Assembly (NCBI RefSeq): GCF_963422355.1
Contig: NC_085091.1
Location: forward strand, 3,783,523 to 3,847,522
From: Corticium candelabrum
Lineage: Eukaryota > Porifera > Homoscleromorpha > Homosclerophorida > Plakinidae
DNA: 64,000 bases
Direction of reading: 5' to 3'
Shown here: piece by piece, positions 1-13,501 of the stretch
How the letters are laid out: every line of letters starts with the position of its first letter
How positions within the stretch are numbered: position 1 is the stretch's first letter
Made by a program: the position numbers and the translations under genes
Notes under the pieces: model-generated
What the model saw: only the letters and a program-made list of their open reading frames with translations
Database searches by the model: none
What the model was told of the DNA's origin: nothing

Positions 1-3000
1 TTCGCACACGAGATACACGATCATCCCGTTTCTACTGTGGCTGTTATCGAAAAAATCGAAGGCGGTCAGCTTAGCCTTTTTGTTCCCTATTGTCCGAATT
101 TACCAGCAAGAAATTGTCAAGTGCGACTGTCCTCCCTCAGTGCTTGTGCCTGCGATCACACGACAGTGGACGAAGTACCGGCTTTGTCTGTCTCGTGGGC
201 TATCGATATGCTGCCGGTGCTTCCGTCGGGGTCTTCTCGCGGACTCGACTTGACGGAAAACGAGTATGTCTCTGTTTCAACGAATCTTTGGAAAGAACTT
301 GTTTCTGAGGTGTCAAAAAGCGTTGAGCTTAGCGAAGAGAGTATGAGATATTGTGAGGAAATAGTTTGTCGCATTATGGGAGACACAACTCGATCAGAAT
401 CGTTAGCAGTCGCTAGACAAGAGTTACTATCTTTGACTTGCACATCTCGTCCTTCTGGTAACACGGATAGTACTAGCGTAGAGAGGCGCGATCGAAGCGA
501 GTGTAGTGAGGAAGACGACGATGATGATAATGATAGTGACGGCTTTGAAGTAGTACTTAGTCGTTCAGCAAGAAGACAGCAGAGACAAGAGAGTCAGCAA
601 GCAGGCGGCGAGCGTAGATTTCGAAGTCACCAGAAACGAGTGAAACAAAGCGAAGCAGTGACGGCAAAAGCTGAACTTAAGCTGTTTGGCTTACTTTCGG
701 TTCAACTCAGCAGCAAGAAGATGAGGAGTCTGAGACGTCCTATTGTGCAGTTAATAAATTTTTCAAATGGTATAAGCGTTTGCATAGAGCACAATTCGTA
801 CCCGAGTGACTGCTTCGCCGGCACCGTGTCTTCATCAGCACTGGTGGCGTCGAAGCGAAAATATCGCCATCTTGAAGAGTATGCTCAAACGTGGCTGCCG
901 TTGGTCGACATCGAATCAGCCTCTGGTAGCGTTCGCGGTTCGTCTACCGGATCGCCCTCGTTGCTCTACGATTTTCACGTGTCCTGGAGAAAACAAGGCA
1001 TAAATGAAGTGATTGGCGTTGCTACTTTGGATCGGAACTACGCAAAGGAAAAGAAGATTGCTTTCGACATTGGCGATTTGGTATGCTTGCGATACTTCAA
1101 TTTACCATTTTTTTGCCGACCTAGCGACAAGTACCGTGATGGAGCAACAGCTGAATTATTGAAGAGTCGTTCATTCTTTAACTTAGTCTGTCATTGTCGC
1201 ATTCAAGCATCTGAGTTAGAGAGCTCTCATGTACCGTCTCCGAATGTGTTTGGTAAAGATTCAGAGAAGACTGATCAGCTGTCGAATGACAACGAAGACG
1301 GGAAAAGAGACTTTGAGGAGATCATCATCAAATTGTGTCCCTGCGATTGCGACCACTCAAAGAAAAAGACGTTGCTTTCTCTAAGCAAGAAGAAAACGTG
1401 TGTTGCCCAGATGATTCATCTCGCGTTGCCGTACAAGTAAACACTGCATGCTGCTTGATCTCGCAATTACATTTTCGTTAATTGTTTGTTTTTTTCTAAG
1501 ACGGATGAACGACGTTCTAAATAAGAGAATTTATGAAGTGAATACTGATGTCGTCAAGGAAACAATATGTGGAACTTTCAATGGCATCAGATCGGGAAAG
1601 AAACTTGTAGGAGTTGCCATCGGTATATTCTGTAGATAATTAGTAGTGTGTTTATGTCAAAGTGCTGTTTCACTTTTAGATCCAGTGGATTGTCTTTCCA
1701 GGTCACTTAAATCATTATTAAAGAACAGACCCTGTCTTAACAAAGGACAATATGAAGCGTTGCAACTCGCTTTGAAGCAAGATGTGACACTTATTCAAGG
1801 CCCTCCAGGTACTTTGATAACAAAATATTGGTAATATATTTTATAATAAAAATTTAATGATTCTCAGGCACTGGAAAGACAATTACTGGCGTTCACATAG
1901 CTTGTTGGTTTGCCGACAGTAACAAAAAGTACAACCAACTTTCCAGTAACAAAAAACGACAAGTAATGTTCTGTGCCCCGTCGAACGAAGCAGTGGACCA
2001 AGTAACAAGTCAGGTTTATGTATCAATTTTCTTAGCGAAACTAAATTAACAAATAAATATTTTTAGAAAATTTAATGGAAGTAACAAAAAAGGAAGAGGG
2101 ACATAAACACACTCGTATTCTACGTGTGTATGGAAAGAGTATCGAACAACAAAAACTCACCGGACCGTGGAGTTTCAAACGATACGCTTACGTCGGTGTT
2201 CCGCTCGTGCTCACTAAGGAAGACACCAATCTGAGCGACGTAGTTCTTCACAGGCGCATTCGCGACCGTCAACACAACCCTACCGCACAGTCCATCATCA
2301 ACATGGAAACAGAATTTAAAGAAATGATTGAAAACAATGAGGAACCGGATGAAACCCAAGTAGTCCAATACCGGAAAGTCGTCTCTGAGGCAGAGGAAAG
2401 TGAGATTAAAGCAGCTGATATTGTACTGTGCACTTGCATGCAAGCGGGCAATTTTACAATGAGGAGTTTTGCCAGCGTGTATCAGTGCATTGTGGATGAG
2501 GCAGGGCAGTGCACGGAGCCAGAAACTCTGGTGGCAATTGCTCGACCCGATCTAAAGAAAATCGTTCTTATCGGTGATCACAAGCAATTACAGCCTGTCG
2601 TTGTTGATCCACTCGTGAAAAAGCAGCTGTGTACATCTTTGTTTGAGCGTTTGGCAAGTCGTGCTTTTATGTTGAAAGAGCAGTACAGAATGGTCAGTGC
2701 ATGAGTGCTTATATAGTTAGAATATATTTGTAAATTAGCATAAAAACACTTCTAATTGTTTTTTATGCAATTGCCTAGTTTGTTGTTGATGTGACTAATG
2801 CGTCTTTTTGTTTGTCTATTTGTCAATTTGTTTATTGTCAATATTTGATATTTTTATTTAGTAATTAAAATTGTCGCGTTGTCAGTTTTGTTTCTCGGTT
2901 TCTATCCGACTGCCTTTTATTGACTGTCACTTCTATTTTGTAGTCTCTTGTTTGCTCGCTTGATGTTTGTGTCTTTGTGTTGACTGTCAGCTAGGAAATC

Positions 3001-4968
3001 TGTTCGCCAGTCTTCTGTCGATTTTTTTTCTGTGCATATTAGATTGGCATATTTGCTTGTCATACGAGCTAGCGACAAGTTCTTAAATTTTCAATTGTGT
3101 ATAGGTATACTTTGTGTATAATACAATAGGCGCGTTTGATTGACCTCTTTCAAGACGGGAGAAAGGAGTAGATATCAGAACCCATTCAATTGATCACTGA
3201 CTTCACCGGCTTAGGAAGCGGCGGGGGGATGAGGGACTGAGGGGCTGAAACCCCCTCGCTCAGTGTAGGAATTGAAACTCTTTATGCCAGTGACTTTTGC
3301 AAATCTGTTTACGGTCTGGCAAGCGAGGTAGTTTTGATGATATCCACGGTCACACATACCCCCCGCTCGTGAACATCTTCCTACGCCGCTGGAATTCCTC
3401 TGGAAGACTCTTTTCCAGCTTTTTCCACTTCTAATCTTCCAGCAGAGGCGTAGATATGCATGCTCTGCATGCGGAGTGACCGTCCTTACAATTTGTCGTA
3501 ATGGCGAAGAACAACTAAGCAACAGAACATGCGCATGCAGTTGGGAGAAAACGGCGTTCGATTGATTTCAATCTTTCAGTCTGTTCCAATCTCTTTCAAG
3601 TGTCTTCCAAAGTCTTCCAGTCTCTTCTGGAAAAGGTCAATCGAACACGTAGGCAGGAAGATATCTAAGAGCTGTATAAACGCCATGGATAAACAGGGTT
3701 TTCCACAACGCCCTACTCCTAGCTGTTTCCTTTGTTCCTGGCAAATACTTCCGGGAAATTGCTCCACTGAGCAAGGGTGCTTTAGTGTCTTCGCCCCCCC
3801 ACTTTCTACGCCAGTATGAATAATTATTCAAAACAATTGTCTATAATTGCATGATTTCTCGTTCTGCTGCATTCTGTCTTGACAGTTTGTATTAAGCCTA
3901 TATTTTATGGCGATGCATGTTTATGAATTTGTGTGTATACGCTCGTGTCTTTGTACGAACTGAATTGTCTTGCTGTAAGACGACTATTTGTCTATGTCTA
4001 GCGGATTAGATAGAAAATCCATATCGTGTATTTAACACTTACAATTGAAGGTGCTTTGTTGCATGCAGCATCCCAGTATATGCGAGTTTCCGTCGCAAAT
4101 GTTTTATGGAGGACAGCTGCTAACTCCCGACGAGATCAAGCGTCGTCCGACAAAGGGAGCAACACTCTGGTCTCTGCATCCTCAAGGAGACCGCTGTCCT
4201 AAATGTTTTATCCATCTCGATGGAAAGGAGGAGCTCAATCCAATCGCGGAAAGAGACAAAGGAGGCGAAGAGTCAAAATTCAATGGAAGGGAAATTAATG
4301 CAGCGGTCCGTCCTCTCTAGATACACACAGTCATGTTGTGTTGGTTGTCGTTGATATTGAGTATTTACATCTATAGATTAATCTGGTTGAGTGCATGATA
4401 TCAAGACGACATCACATTGCTCAGTCACAAATCCGTATAATAACACCATATACGGCACAAAGAGCCAAGCTAGAAAGTGAATTTCGAAAGAGAAGGTGGA
4501 AAGACGTCCAAGTGTCTTCCATAGCAGCGAGCCAAGGTGATTTTGAGTACACAAAGTGATGTGCTCCATGTCAATAAAAAAACTTTTGATTGATTAACTA
4601 ATTAAGGCGGAGAGGCGGACTTCGTGATTTTGTCTACAGTTCGATCTCTACCGAGAGATCAAATAATGGAAGATCCCACTAAAAAGTGGATCAGTGATCA
4701 CTTGGGCTTTGTAACTGATGAGCATCAGATGAATGTGGCTCTCACTAGAGCAAGACATGGTCTCTTTATTCTTGGTCAGTATTCATTATAATAATAGCCT
4801 AATCAAATAAATTAGTTATATACATGAACTACGTCAGACGTTTTTGTTTTAGGGAATCGTTATCTGCTGCAGATAAACAAGATGTGGCGTAGGCTGATTC
4901 AACATTTCAACAATGAGGATCGCCTTATTTCCAATCCGGATGCTGAAAGGATAAAACTTCTCTTCTAA
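1..4968 (+). CDS. HELZ2/Upf1-like SF1 RNA helicase, 5' partial
   Basis: Superfamily 1 helicase of the Upf1-like group; its closest recalled relative is the C-terminal helicase of HELZ2. Proposed exons are <1-1436, 1501-1622, 1680-1808, 1868-2008, 2067-2692, 4069-4305, 4377-4536, 4607-4774 and 4853-4968. All junctions are GT-AG and keep frame, giving 1044 residues to the stop. The first exon is open to the window edge, so the true start is missing. Visible motifs in order are an acidic stretch (EEDDDDDNDSD), WLPLV, Walker A GPPGTGKT (its codons split by an intron), DEAGQC, GDHKQLQPVV, QYRMHPSI, ASQGGEADFV and NVALTRARHGLF. All core SF1 motifs are intact. These enzymes unwind RNA or DNA using ATP; HELZ2-type proteins often act in immune or nuclear-receptor regulation, but that role here is inference. 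The 1.4-kb sixth intron (2693-4068) holds a MITE. Confidence 0.85.
3129..3649. mobile_element. Probable MITE in helicase intron
   Basis: About 27-bp imperfect terminal inverted repeats: the left begins GGCGCGTTTGATTGACC, and the right read in reverse has GTGTTCGATTGACC. TA lies on both sides. There is no credible coding sequence. It accounts for much of the long intron of the helicase gene. The superfamily is uncertain. Confidence 0.5.
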
Positions 4969-5235
4969 CGTGTATGTGAGTTTCTAGACTATGATATATG
5001 TACTTACTCGATGACACCCATTAGTTTCGCCAAAACCACGCTGCAGCACGCTTTTATGGCATTTTGTATGCGCCATGCGCGGATAGCTGTATATATACAC
5101 ATGCACATGACTGGAAGTCATCTCTAGTCACTATATTGCTTAGATCTAGCTTTGCTAGCTAGTTTGTATAATCACGCAGCGTGCTTCTACACGTATTAGA
5201 ACAAATACAAATAGCGAATTGTGGTCTATACGCCT

Positions 5236-5240
<5 letters not shown>
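4969..5240. other. Intergenic, 3' of helicase gene
   Basis: Follows the helicase stop codon. It is AT-rich and probably holds the 3' UTR; no gene is seen. Confidence 0.4.

Positions 5241-5313
<73 letters not shown>
5241..5313. repeat. (TG)n microsatellite
   Basis: An almost pure TG dinucleotide run directly upstream of a SINE head. The Cys/Val-rich reading frame across it is an artefact of the repeat. Confidence 0.95.
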
Positions 5314-5315
<2 letters not shown>

Positions 5316-5316
<1 letters not shown>

Positions 5317-5720
5317 GTGCGATAGCTCAGTTGGTTAGAGAGTTATCTTATGGAGAGTACATTCGGGACCTTAAAGGGTCACAAGTTCAAGTCACAGTGA
5401 TGACGAGCTATGGCATAATTTCCTTAAGCAAGAAACTAACACACATTTGCTTCTCTCAACTCAGAAGTATAAATGAGTACCTGGTTATGACTGGGGTCCT
5501 AAGCGGCCATTGGCTGTGACATGACATCAGCCACTGGGGTCCTGGTGAGACTTCGGGTGCTCACACCACAGTTGGCTTCACAAGTCAGTGCTCCTGTGAG
5601 TGTCTGGCCCGGCTCCAGGAGTTTGCTGGCGCAGGCCCAGAGTTCCCTGAGTAGCGCACAGGGCCCATAACAGCTGAGGGCGTGACCTCTGAGAGGCAGC
5701 TCCTGACATTTAGGATTTAG
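5316..5720 (+). mobile_element. tRNA-derived SINE
   Basis: The head looks like a tRNA with an A box (TAGCTCAGTTGGTTAGAG) and a B box (AAGTTCAAGTC). The following body has the block CCTTAAGCAAGAAACT and AGTATAAATGAGTACC, which is shared with the SINE near 35.1 kb. The tail is a short repeat, aggatttaggatttttt. The head is too diverged and too long to be a functional tRNA. It is presumed to have been copied by a LINE reverse transcriptase. Confidence 0.75.
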
Positions 5721-6648
5721 GATTTTTTAGGCATGTGTGTATGAATGTGTGCACAATGAAATTAAGAACAATGGTCCTTCACTTGGATGAGCAGAAGTTA
5801 CTGCATACTTCTTAATCTTGCACCATAAACATTTCTTAAAAATTCGGCATGATCCAATCTTCAGCATGAGATGCTCAACCAGCAGACCTTGTCAAAACGC
5901 ATTAATCGGTCAACAACACTTGACTGAACCACCTGAACATTGTTTAACCGGTGGGAGACAATGTGAAGGTCTCGGTCAACAAATTTTCCAAGAATCAGAT
6001 AAAGAAGAAAGGTGCAATACAATTTATCTTGCAGGCATAATGAACATGCATCATGAGAGACTGCGCCAACCTTGGCCCGCTGTGGACTCTTGAGTCTCTT
6101 CAGAGCACTGATAATACGTGCTTGTACTCACGCAAGAAATCAGGTCATTACGGAATTACAAGAAACAGGCGCGCGCATGCACACACACGCAGTAATGATG
6201 TACTGTGACGACCAAGATCATTGTCTCCCCTCCCTCCCATGTGTGTGCTCGTTCATGCTTTGCCTTACTGTACTGCACCCAAATCATTGGTCATACTCGC
6301 ACAAACGCTCAACCAAAATTAACCAAAGTAAAATCAAAGTAAACAGAAATGCTACGGGTCCACCAAATGATATCTATTACAACATAAATTCACCATGGTT
6401 TCAGTCAAGCAGTCCGCTGCATAACGTAATCCCACAGCCCACAAACAGCCAAGACAGTGCCAATCCTTACTTCGTTATTGTAAAACTTGAAACCAATCAA
6501 TATAAATAAAGAACTTAACTACCAAATACAAAGAAAGAGTTTGCTTATCAGTGTTATCCCAAATTACTACCAGAAAACACTCCTCAGTCAGTAAAATTAA
6601 AATTTGTGCATCAACAACGTCCCTCCTATAATTTTACTCTCACTTACT
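5721..6648. other. Intergenic with dispersed-repeat fragment
   Basis: No gene is seen. The stretch around 5990-6160 resembles 24105-24245 (shared TTGAGTCTCTTCAGAG and a similar context), so part of it is an unnamed dispersed repeat. The end may carry the 3' UTR of the phosphatase gene, which is read from the other strand. Confidence 0.4.
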
Positions 6649-8674
6649 CTACCAAGATCCACTTAAGCAAGCACTGAGGTAAGATGCTGGGTCTCTAAGA
6701 TGCCCAAACAGGAGACCCTGTTTAAACCCGTCAAATGGCATCAGTTGGTCAATAAAACTCGACTGAACCACGTGACCATTGTATAAAACCCTAACTATAT
6801 GTGCACTGTTTTGACCTTTCCTTTGCCACAGTTCAAAGACAAGTCTGGAAGCATATGGTGGCCGATGACCATCGAATGCTTCTAGAGCTGAAAGTAATGC
6901 TGTAATAGTAGAGTCATGACCTGAGTATAGGATGAAACGGCTCTTCATACTTCCGTTGATCCAACCCTCCATTTCATTGACAATTGATGCCAACAAAGGC
7001 TGAGCAAGCACAACAGATATCTAATCACACGTAAACGACTACACAAACTTCCACAAAATCAAAACCGATTGAAAATTGATGTATTACTTTCCTGTCGTAA
7101 TTCAACTTTGTTGACAAATCGGCAGTACGGATTATCTCTACTGCGACAGACAATGGCAAGCAGTTCCTGCCAATGCAAGGCGTCATGCTATCTCGAACTC
7201 CTTCCGCGTACAAATGACAATAATGGCAAACAACACCATCAAACAAGTGAACTATATCTTGTACAGGCGGCCAGCCGAGTCCAACGACGATATCGTTCAC
7301 TTCGCTCCTCACACTCTCCCATCTCTTTCTTGCAAGCCGAAACGTGTCTTGGTCATACACCAGACGCCAAAGTTTGTCTTTCTTATTGCATTTCTTTGGG
7401 TATCGAGTATGACGAAGTGGACTATCTTGAAACATTACACTCGATGATGTTGTAATTCGATCAAATCTCGTATGACCCAACAGACCGCTAACTAGACATA
7501 AAGCGCTCCTTGTTGTTCTTTGGTATACAGTGCTAACGAGCATTATCTTCGACGCAATATCTTCATTGTACAATTTGTAAACATCACGAAAGTGCTTTCC
7601 GATAACTTGATGCTGCCGACATCCAGTCAGAGTTAGCATGGCTTGACCGCATGGCTTTAAGAAGTCCAAATGATTCACTGAATTGTACTCTGTCTTTCTT
7701 GGACATCGATAATCATGCCAGTTACTCAGAGAGTTATCATAGATAGGAGAACGATCGCCGTGTCTCGTCACAACTTGAACTAAAGCAAGCTCGTAGTCCT
7801 CCATTCCGGCAAATTGGCCTTCCATAGATGATTTCGCTAATTGTCCTATAGACTCTGGTCTGTTGCAATGTCTGTCAAGCATCTGAGTTAGGTTGGTGGC
7901 AACACTGCTCAACACAGATGTAGACAGAGAGAGCAATGGTGACCGACTGTCAGCTGGGTTGATACCAAATTTTCCAATATCAATGGAGTAAAACCGTAGC
8001 CCTAAAAAGGCGCCTGCTGATAAAAATTACAGTTAATTTGACTAAAGTTTTCACTAACTGCAAACAATTTCTATACGGCTGCAGAGATTGTCTTCTACAA
8101 ATAAACTTCATTTTTGTGTGATATGCTTTGTTGATATAAATTATTTCCACATATTATTTTCATAGCTTTCCGTCTCAAACTGTTTAATTAAAATACTATA
8201 ATTATATCCATTAGACAGCTAACAAGTAATTTTCATAGTTAATTACTAAGACTATAAAAGTGTCATAAAAATTACCATAGCAAACAAAAAAATTCAGTAA
8301 TAGGTAATCCTCCTGATACAATAAAGCTCTTAGGAGTCTAAAAATTACTACAGGTAGCTACAAAAATTGGTTAGCTATAATCAGTGACAAGACTGTACTG
8401 TGTCGAATCTACAGCTCCAACTTTAGCTGTCATGGAGCTCCTGACTAGACAATTTGCAAATATGCTGCTACAACTTGTCTAACGCCACTATTTCGTCCTG
8501 CAAGAAGCTAAGAAGTGTAAAGAAGTTAGATACTGCTGAGTGCTCTGTGGTCGACCTACCAAAAAGCAAGAACAGCAGTATCACCAGAAGAGCGCAAAGA
8601 TGGACACGCCGACGCCGCCATCTCATTTCCTTGCCCGTAATTGACTGGTTTCCACTTGTCGGTGTATTCTGCAC
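6649..8674 (-). CDS. PXYLP1: 2-phosphoxylose phosphatase-like histidine acid phosphatase
   Basis: Three exons on the minus strand, 8674-8560, 8016-7088 and 7020-6649, join in frame to 471 residues, close to human PXYLP1 (480). The N-terminus has an arginine cluster (RWRRRR) followed by a hydrophobic segment that is completed across the first intron, as expected for a type II Golgi signal anchor. Exon 2 has the catalytic RHGDRSP motif (RHGxRxP) and a paired-cysteine segment (CHYCH); exon 3 has the GHDSTI motif carrying the catalytic HD. PXYLP1 removes the 2-phosphate from xylose in the glycosaminoglycan linker and so permits chain elongation; that substrate is inferred from family membership. 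A start at the internal Met17 (8626) is also possible. Confidence 0.85.
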
Positions 8675-9559
8675 AATCGTTGTATCTTAACGCGCGCTAG
8701 AATGTAGGCCTGTGGGAGTGTACACGTACGTACAGTATGGGTGCCACGCCACATTGTTCCGATCCACACACCCGGATTAGAGTAACGCGCACTAAACATC
8801 TTAGTTATACGTACGTACTAGACAGCTCTAGTTCTATGTACCCGGTTATACTATCTACTTGCACTGCGTACGTGAACAGTGAACAACGTTGTTTATTTGT
8901 ATAGCGCTTCTAGTATCAAGATTTTCTCATAGGACGAACATCAAACGTGACGGCCCGTCGACAGCGATTTGGATGATCTACTGCTGCAAGAAGGTTGTCT
9001 AGCGCTGCGGTAGACTTGTGGAGAAACGAATTCTACAAAAACATCAAGGATTAATGTAAGAAATGCCATCTAAATAGTTAAAAAATGTAGTATATATTAT
9101 TCATATAATAATATAGTACAGTTGTAGAACATACCATACATATACTGGTATTCATTGCAACATAAAAAACCTATGTCAAGTAAAAAGTACAACAAGAAAA
9201 AGACTTAGTGAGTGAGCTCGAGAGGAGCCTCACTCTGCACAGTGTCCATCATGTGTAATTTGAGCAGACAATGTAGTTTTGATCCTGTCCCTCGAACATA
9301 CAGAATTGCCGATCGTAATAGGGCAAAACTTAGTCTGCATCTAATCATAGACATTGTTTGTGCATAAGAGGTATTTTGATTGTTTGAAATGATGTAAGCT
9401 ATATACTTATACTTGTTGGAGGTTGGTATGTCGGTAACTTGACGCTTTAGGATAGATTACCCTAATGTCGAAAAATTTGCAGTACGCCACTGAAGACTTC
9501 CTCCAGATACCACATGTCTTGTTTGGACTTTGATTGCACCTAGGAAAAAGTTCAAATCC
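8675..9559. other. Intergenic; upstream of phosphatase gene
   Basis: Contains the presumed promoter and 5' UTR of the phosphatase gene (transcribed leftward). No coding sequence, RNA gene or clear repeat was recognised. Confidence 0.4.
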
Positions 9560-10001
9560 AGTATCAAATACACATCACCGGTAATGTATCAATTGCTTGT
9601 ACCTGAAAGTGTCCACTTTGTAAATCCTCAGTGAAGACATCTTCAGCAAAGAATCTCAATGCCTTAGATTTTCTCTCTAAGCAGTGAGTCACGGTTTTGG
9701 CCGGTCTGTTGTGCAAGTAGTTAGGAACACCTTGGTTGTAAGACCTGTAGTCAGAGCTAGCTTTGTAATTTAGAAACAGATACTTCTCCCTTGCATCTGG
9801 CAACATCTGCTATGCTGCTGAGAGTCATGTCTTTCTTTCTCGGAAGGTAAGAGTATTTTAGGAGTTTGTTTTGAGACTCAGTCCCATTATCTGTTTCAAC
9901 TTTAGCATGGTAGCAGGCATCACGAAAGCAATGAGCCCATTTCTGTACAAAAAGAGAGGCCAAGACAATTAAGCATCATTTTGTAATTTCATATATTTCA
10001 T

Positions 10002-10068
<67 letters not shown>

Positions 10069-10870
10069 ATGTGCACTTGTTACAAGCTATCGCACCTCAG
10101 GAATGTTAAGCTATTTTCTTGATAGCTATGCCTCAACTTGTTTGTGTTGCCACACACCGCTTTCTTTCTTTCAGCTTTCTTTCTTCTTCTCTGTAGAACT
10201 TGTCTATTGCTGTGTCTTGCTCATAACATGGTGGAGCATAAGCCATCCTTCTGAGGTGGAATAGCAGAGTTTTGCTGCTTTCAGCGGTGAGACCATGCTT
10301 ACTATCTCTCGTCCATCTTGACTAAGCCTGCTTCCTGTGAAAGTCACAGAGGTAGACAGTGGACTCAAGAAATGCGAAGTTGAGAGCAGCTATCTGTGGC
10401 TTGGAATAGTCACTCATCCAAAACCCAGGCTTCCACATTTGATTTCACGACTGCAGGACTGACAGTGCCTCGGTTATCTGCTCCACTTGTTCATATTGAA
10501 CAATAAAGTTGTCGACCACCATGTAATTCACATTAGTTTTTACACAAATAAAGAACAATGCCAAATCATAGTTTGTTGTTTTGTAGGTGGCGTCTATTAG
10601 GCAGATGATGTTGCCATACCGTGTGAGTAAATCCTGTTGCCAAGGTCCTGATGTAAATACAGCAAACTCTGCTCACTATCATCAGATGAATGAACCTGCA
10701 GTGACTTGAATTGTGAGTTGGTATCAGAAAGATCCTGTTTGATTGAAATTTTGGCCTTTTTGAAAGGCTGGAAGTAAAACTTAGCACTTGGAGACTCTGA
10801 TTCTCACTGCTTAATTTTTAAGTGCAAGTTTTCTTGATCTATTTTGGAAAGCTTGAGACACTGCTTGACT
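9560..10870 (-). pseudogene. MULE (Mutator-like) transposase relic A
   Basis: Read leftward, scattered frames match a Mutator-like transposase in the right order: LLYLHQ, LIDATYKTT (first catalytic Asp region), FFICVKTNVNY, WMSDYSKPQIAA (second Asp), VYLCDFHRKQA, then ETDNGTESQNKLLKYSYL (Glu region) and a C-terminal NRPAKTVTHCL. Several frameshifts and stops separate the blocks, and a (TG)n tract sits in the middle. It is a dead plain DNA transposon. No terminal repeats were found. Confidence 0.75.
10003..10067. repeat. (TG)n microsatellite
   Basis: A pure TG run inside the MULE relic. Confidence 0.95.
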
Positions 10871-11071
10871 AGGTAGATACAGAGTTGTCATTTACTTTAT
10901 TGTCTTAATAATCCTAGTCGATGTTTACTCGTACGTCATTCGTCGAAGGTCTAGATGGTCTGATTTCTCTCGTGCAAATATTTCAGTTTAATTGTATTTG
11001 AGGTGTTACTAGGTATCACTACTGATCTACTTCACTGCGCGCCTATAGAGATTGACTCAAGTAAGCACGTT

Positions 11072-11230
11072 CAGACCCGGATCCAGGAATTTTTGAAAGA
11101 GGGGTTTGACCTGGTAGCAGTTATATTTATAGCATTACTAATTTTCTCTTTTCTAATGGAATTATTGAACCACGCCTATTGGAAAAGAGGGGATTTCAAC
11201 GTCCTTACCCCATCTGGATATCCGGGCCTG
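11072..11230. mobile_element. Short hAT-like MITE
   Basis: The ends are inverted repeats, CAGACCCGGATCCAG on the left against a right end that reads CAGGCCCGGATATCCAG in reverse. A perfect 5-bp repeat ACGTT flanks it (11067-11071 and 11231-11235). A CAG...CTG tip suggests a hAT or related superfamily, although hAT usually gives 8 bp. Confidence 0.6.
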
Positions 11231-11689
11231 ACGTTTGTGTGCGTACAGGCTCAACTAAAACAGTGCAAGCTAGCTCACAGCCCACTAGCTAGGTATGAGC
11301 GCGCATCAAGGTTGCTAGACAGTACCAGGCCCACAAGACTGCATGCTGTCCCTAGATTTTCTTACTCCCTTACCTAGGTAGGACCTAGGCTGAGGGCTGT
11401 TTACGAACCCCTCCAACCCCCATGCACTGCGTCTAGACGGATCTGCACGGTATTCATCCGGCTGTCATGCAGAGCTCGGTGCAACAATTACGAAATGTTG
11501 ACCTGTCTCCCACGCATGCACTAGCCTCGTTTTTGAGCTCAATTTTTGCCCTATAGCTACAAAAAGAAAACCTCTAACTAGTTTGTGGTCTTTGGACTGT
11601 ACGATACGAAATGACTAGCTAGGAGCGGACCGCAGCCTCATACCAGACCCTCTCGCGCCGTCGTGCCCGATTCCCGTGTCTAGTACGGC

Positions 11690-11833
11690 TGTAGTAGATT
11701 GGATATCTGAACTGCGCATGCGTGGATGTATTAGTCTGACATTGTACACGTTGAGTTTCGAGTTCTGTATTACCGTTAGCGGCTAGCGGAATAAAGGAGC
11801 TACTTCTACCTGTTTCCGTCCTGGTATACTACA
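11690..11833 (+). repeat. 5' LTR
   Basis: Starts TGTAG and ends CTACA; contains AATAAAGGAGC near its end. It is followed at once by TTGGCGACGAGG, a likely primer-binding region. Confidence 0.85.
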
Positions 11834-13501
11834 TTGGCGACGAGGAAGGTCGCAAACCGCTCACGGCCATCTTCGGAACCAAACGAGGAGTACCGGCCAT
11901 GGCAGCGGCACGGCTGCAGAGGTGGGCAATGATACTGTCTGGATACTCATACGAGATAGTTTACCGAAAGGGGACAGACTTAGGACATGTGGACGCATTC
12001 TCGAGACTACCCACGCCGCAAGAAACGGGAGCTGAGACCTCTAGCAAGGACGGAGGAATTTTCCACTTTTCGCTGGTAGACGAATTGCCTGTCACGAGCA
12101 AGGAGATTCGATCGGCCACTAGGAAAGACCCAGTTTTAGCGACAGTGTAGGACATGGCAATGACGGGATGGCCAGATCATGTAACAGATGAGCGACTTAA
12201 CCTTACTGGACAAGGCGTCACGAACTGTCCACAGAACAGGGCTTATGGGGAACGCGTGTAGTAATCCCGCCCATACTTCGGAAGAAGCTGATAGACGAAA
12301 CTCATGAAGGTCACATGGGGATTTCAAGGATGAAAAGTGTCGCCAGAACTTTCTGTTGGTGGCCAGGTCTGGACAGGGAGATTGAAACCCAAGGAAAGGC
12401 ATGCACAGTGTGCCAAGCAGCACGTAATGCCGCACCCGTGACACCACTTCAGCTGTGGACATGGCCAGAGAGACCGTGGAAAAGAGTTCACGTCGATTAT
12501 GCACAGAGAGATCAAACTCACTTTCTAGTGTTAGTGGATAGTCACTCAAAATGGGTGGAAGTATTTGAAACGACCAGTACTACCACACAAAAGACAGTAG
12601 AAATTTTGAGAAGGCTGTTTGCGGCATATGGGCTACCGGAAGAACCGGTTAGTGACAATGATCCACATTTTACGTCCACAGTTTTCGAGTCTTTCTGCAA
12701 GTCCAATGGCATCAAGCATACCCTCGTCCCACCATATCATCCGGTGAGTAACGGGGTAGCAGAACGAGTGGTAGGTATTCTGAAGCAGACACTCCTGCGA
12801 GACATTGGACTGGAACAGTGGAGGACAGTCAATCTTGTTATAGCACCGTGTGTCTAACTTCCTCATCAAGTACCGTAGCACGCCTCACCGGATAACGGGC
12901 AGGACACCCGCTGAACTGTTCCTAGGACAACCGATTCGCACCCGTTTCAGTCTACTCAAGCCCAGTCTTCAAGACACAGTGGAAGCAAACAAGCTGATCA
13001 GAAACGGCATCACGACGCCCGGGGTACCAGGAATGGGAGAATGTGGCTATAAGGAACCGAGGAAGCGGACCGGAGAAATGGAAAACGGGAGTGGTAGTGG
13101 AAGTAAAAGGACCACGGACATACGTAGTCAAGGGAGCAGGGATCAGATCGTCGCATACCTGTTCACGCCGACAACAACATGGTGTCCTCACAAGTATGAC
13201 AGGAGGCGACTGCACACCAAACCCCTGAATTCGTGGATATGTGTACGGAACCAGCGGCACCGTCGGAAGAGGCAAGGAAAACACTACCGCCAGCCGCAGA
13301 TGCACTTTTAGACTCGGGAGGTACCGGTGACGAGCAACGTAGACCCTGAGGCAACAGGAAATACCACACTATCGGATAATCACGATCAGGAAGCTGAACA
13401 GCCTTATCCAGTACATACCCGGAAACCTGTGGTTCGCCTCGATCTGTAGTAGAAGGGACAACATCGATACCTAGGGTAAAACATAGTTTGAGGGGGAGTA
13501 G

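Noticed and set aside
5316-5400. A tRNA gene
   Set aside because: The A and B boxes are present but the arms do not pair as in a tRNA and a SINE body follows; the same body recurs at 35 kb with another head.
5241-5519. Frames rich in CVCV or HTHT across TG/CA tracts here and at 10 kb, 20 kb, 31 kb, 33-35 kb, 42 kb and 54 kb
   Set aside because: Dinucleotide repeats are open in several frames by chance; flanking residues have no domain.
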